DNA of 64,000 nt from Amblyornis subalaris (Eukaryota > Chordata > Aves > Passeriformes > Ptilonorhynchidae): contig JACAXG010000055.1 in the NCBI GenBank assembly GCA_018881555.1, forward strand, positions 5,106,978 through 5,170,977, in the 5' to 3' direction. Within the stretch, counting starts at the first letter, position 1; every line of letters starts with the position of its first letter. The position numbers and the translations under genes are program-made. Below, piece after piece: positions 61,600-64,000 of the stretch. Below the pieces are notes generated by a model. The model made no database searches, was not told the origin of the DNA, and was given only the letters and a program-made list of their open reading frames with translations.

Positions 61600-64000
61600 C
61601 TGAAAGACATCAATAAAGACATGGAGATATGTAATCATTTGATCTATTCAAAAAAACACTAAAAAGCAATTGGCAACTTAAAAGTCTTCACTGGGCATAT
61701 TCATGTACTGTCAATAAATATCTAGAATAAACTACATTAAAAAATATTTTTAAATACCTATTTTTCACACATTAACAGAGAAAGTTACTTTCTCCCTTCA
61801 AAGACTGTGACTACCTCCCAAAACTGCTTGCCTGTTCTGGCATATGCATGTCAAATTCAGGATCAGTGCTATTTGGGTAAACCTGCAAAGCCATAGGAAG
61901 GGAAAAGACAGAGGCTAGTTACAACTCTTGTAGTGAGTGTGAAAGTTCAGGGGGATTAACTTTTTTAAATTCCATTTCTGCTCTTCAACTTGTTAATCTT
62001 AAATAGACAATGATGCAAAGATCATAGTTTAGTATTTGGTTTCTAAAGCAATATTTCTCTTCTGCCTCAATGCTACAAATTAGTATTTTAAAAAAGACAA
62101 AGGGATGACATGACTCAGGGTGCAGCAAGGACCAGCAGGCAGCAGATCAGGAGGCTGTTTCCTCCTCAACTCCAAATGTCTTAAGATTAGTACTATTAAA
62201 GGAGTTGAATGTTCCTGAGTGTAAATCTTCAGAGACTTCTGGAGAAAAACAGAAACTCTGTTTTCTCACAGTGAAACCACTCTGTTGGAGATTAGATCTA
62301 GACTAAGCTTGAATGTGTGCTGGCATCAATACTACCAGGAAGCAGAGGAATTTTCTAGAACAAAAAAGCATCGGCAGGTGATGAACAGAGTTGGTGACTA
62401 AACTGTATTTTCTTGAGTATGGATAAAAATAGATAAAAAATGCCTTTGTATTTTTAGATTATACATAAATGTCTTCCTTACCACAATAAGAAAAAGCCAA
62501 AAAGCAGCCAGAACACTCTTTTTCTTCTGCCAATGTAAGCGGACTCATTGCATATGAATAATTCCACAGAAGTAATGATTGCAGAATAGACTAGGGACAT
62601 ACATATTGTTCTAAGACTGGAGTTCAGGACTGAAGTGCTATTAGGGGTAAAATTAAGGAATGAACAAAAAATGCTGAAGTTTGTTTATATAAAGAAGGTA
62701 GAGGTTTTGAGGAATATTAACTGGTACGGACTAGGAAATCTAACATTATTCAGTTCTCNACATCTGGGTTAACTTACAGTGATTTTCCAGGTGCTTTTCT
62801 AATGGGACTATAGATGATGTCTATGCCATACATTTCACGTCCTGAAATTCCGATATTCTTTATTGTCTCAGTTTTAGGAACTTCACATTTACTTTAGAGA
62901 ATCAGTATTACAATTGTCTAGGTTATTTTGAACCTGAAGTCTCTGACGCATTCAATTTTGAATTGACCTGTTCCAAACTTTATACGTCAGCAAAAAAAAC
63001 CCCAACAAAACAAATTGTTTCCAAAGTATTCTGTAGTTGTTCTTTGCTCTCTGAACTTCTCTTGTTTCCTGGAATTTTTATTCATTGAAAGTGACAGAAC
63101 CAAGAAAAACAGTATTCCAGGAAAAAATAGTTAAGATTATAATGTGAGAAAAGACTTTAAAGAACTTAAAAAACTATATTTGTTTTCCATCTAGACTATT
63201 GTCTCTATCTCCTGAGAAACAAATCACAAACAGCAAGAAAAAAAATGCAGCTTTTCAATTCAACATTTTTGCACCATTTGCCATAGTGCTTTTTAGTATT
63301 GCTTGCCTTACTGCTGATATTTTTGTGTTGCTTTCAAACAGGACATTACTGAAAGAAGTAATTTAAATCAGATTCAAAATGTGCATCTTAAGAGAGATGA
63401 GACAGACCTAAATGTCAGACTATAGAATGACTGTTCAGGCTGCAGGCAAATGACAAAACCCTGCTCTGAGATGAAGGTAACTGAATAGAAGATAAACTAC
63501 TGGAACTGGAAACAACAGGCATTTTCTGATACACAAACAACAAAATGAAAACAACACCCTTTACTGATAAATCCATTTTCTGCTCCTCTGAGAAGCATTA
63601 GTAATTTAGTCATCAGTGTGTCTAGATATGTATTAACTTTTGAAGTATGCTCATTGTAGTAAATAAGTCTCAAATTACTTAAGGTAGAATGCTTATATAT
63701 GTTACTGTAATAGATGGTTTTCACCCGGTATAAATTTCAGCATGTTACTCAAGAACACCTTCACTGTTCAAGTAAGAAAAAAGTCAGGGTATTTATCACA
63801 TTTTAAATGACCAACTGTTTTCATAACCATTTTGTAAGGTCTATCACTGTAATAGCACAAATTATTTGCTCAAAATCTCTTTCCTACAATAGGGCAATCA
63901 TAAGCAGGGAGTGCATAAGTGGCACTCATTTCAACTGCCTATTGTGTACACACACTGCAAGTTGCTGAAGTCAGCATAAAAGTACTAACACTCAATGTTT
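61600..64000 (-). other. CERK: CERK intron, open at the right edge
   Basis: The sequence upstream of the exon at 61394-61599 is AT-rich with no recognisable CERK exon. I looked in particular for the Cys-rich CxxxCxxC exon and did not find it. The intron is therefore at least 2.4 kb long and extends past the window. Confidence 0.7.

Noticed and set aside
63440..63475. Minus-strand 'agagcagggttttgtcatt' resembling the CERK Cys-rich exon
   Set aside because: The frame gives RAGFCHL with no CxxxCxxC spacing, meets a stop soon after and lacks splice sites.
1..64000. CRISPR arrays, bacterial operons, tRNA or rRNA genes
   Set aside because: No regularly spaced direct repeats with unique spacers and no recognisable structural RNA gene were seen. 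The sequence is avian nuclear DNA.

Overview
The window looks like vertebrate, avian nuclear DNA. It holds repeated CR1 LINE fragments of several ages, solo long terminal repeats (LTRs) of bird ERVL and ERVK families, intron-split coding sequence and long AT-rich non-coding stretches. The ERVL LTR family at about 15.8-16.9 kb and 53.9-54.7 kb is one I associate with songbirds, so a passerine is the best guess, though this rests on recognition without a search. Isolated single Ns are scattered through the sequence.

Only one protein-coding gene can be supported. It is the 3' end of ceramide kinase (CERK), on the minus strand at the right edge. Three consecutive coding exons (61394-61599, 58905-59113, 57898-57997) have consensus splice sites and compatible phases, and together encode the last 170 residues. 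A long 3' UTR runs left from 57897 to a good poly(A) signal at 55281-55286. The upstream exons lie beyond position 64000.

Positions 1 to about 55260 contain no exon I can recognise. This is a gene-poor flank built from unique sequence and transposon debris. Landmarks from left to right are: a 152-nt homopurine GAAA microsatellite (7880-8031) with a possible LTR beside it; an interstitial telomere-like patch (15163-15190); an ERVL LTR, a CR1 and a second ERVL LTR fragment (15811-17712); an ancient CR1 followed by a younger CR1 (21596-23473); another ERVL LTR (25513-26063); a tandemly duplicated palindromic unit (29177-29312); an ancient CR1 (about 32140-32330); an ERVK-type solo LTR with intact 6-bp target-site duplications (34628-35365); further CR1s at 42.5, 48.9 and 53.2 kb, the last with a smaller CR1 tail nested inside it; and an inverted ERVL LTR (53880-54745) just beyond the CERK poly(A) signal.

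All LTRs appear solitary: no retroviral gag, pol or env reading frame was seen. Most open reading frames in the window come from simple repeats, GC-rich LTRs or CR1 fragments and are not genes. I found no convincing new biological system. The most solid observations beyond CERK are the young ERVK solo LTR, the nested CR1 insertion with a duplicated target site, the duplicated palindromic unit, two perfect hairpins and the long homopurine tract.
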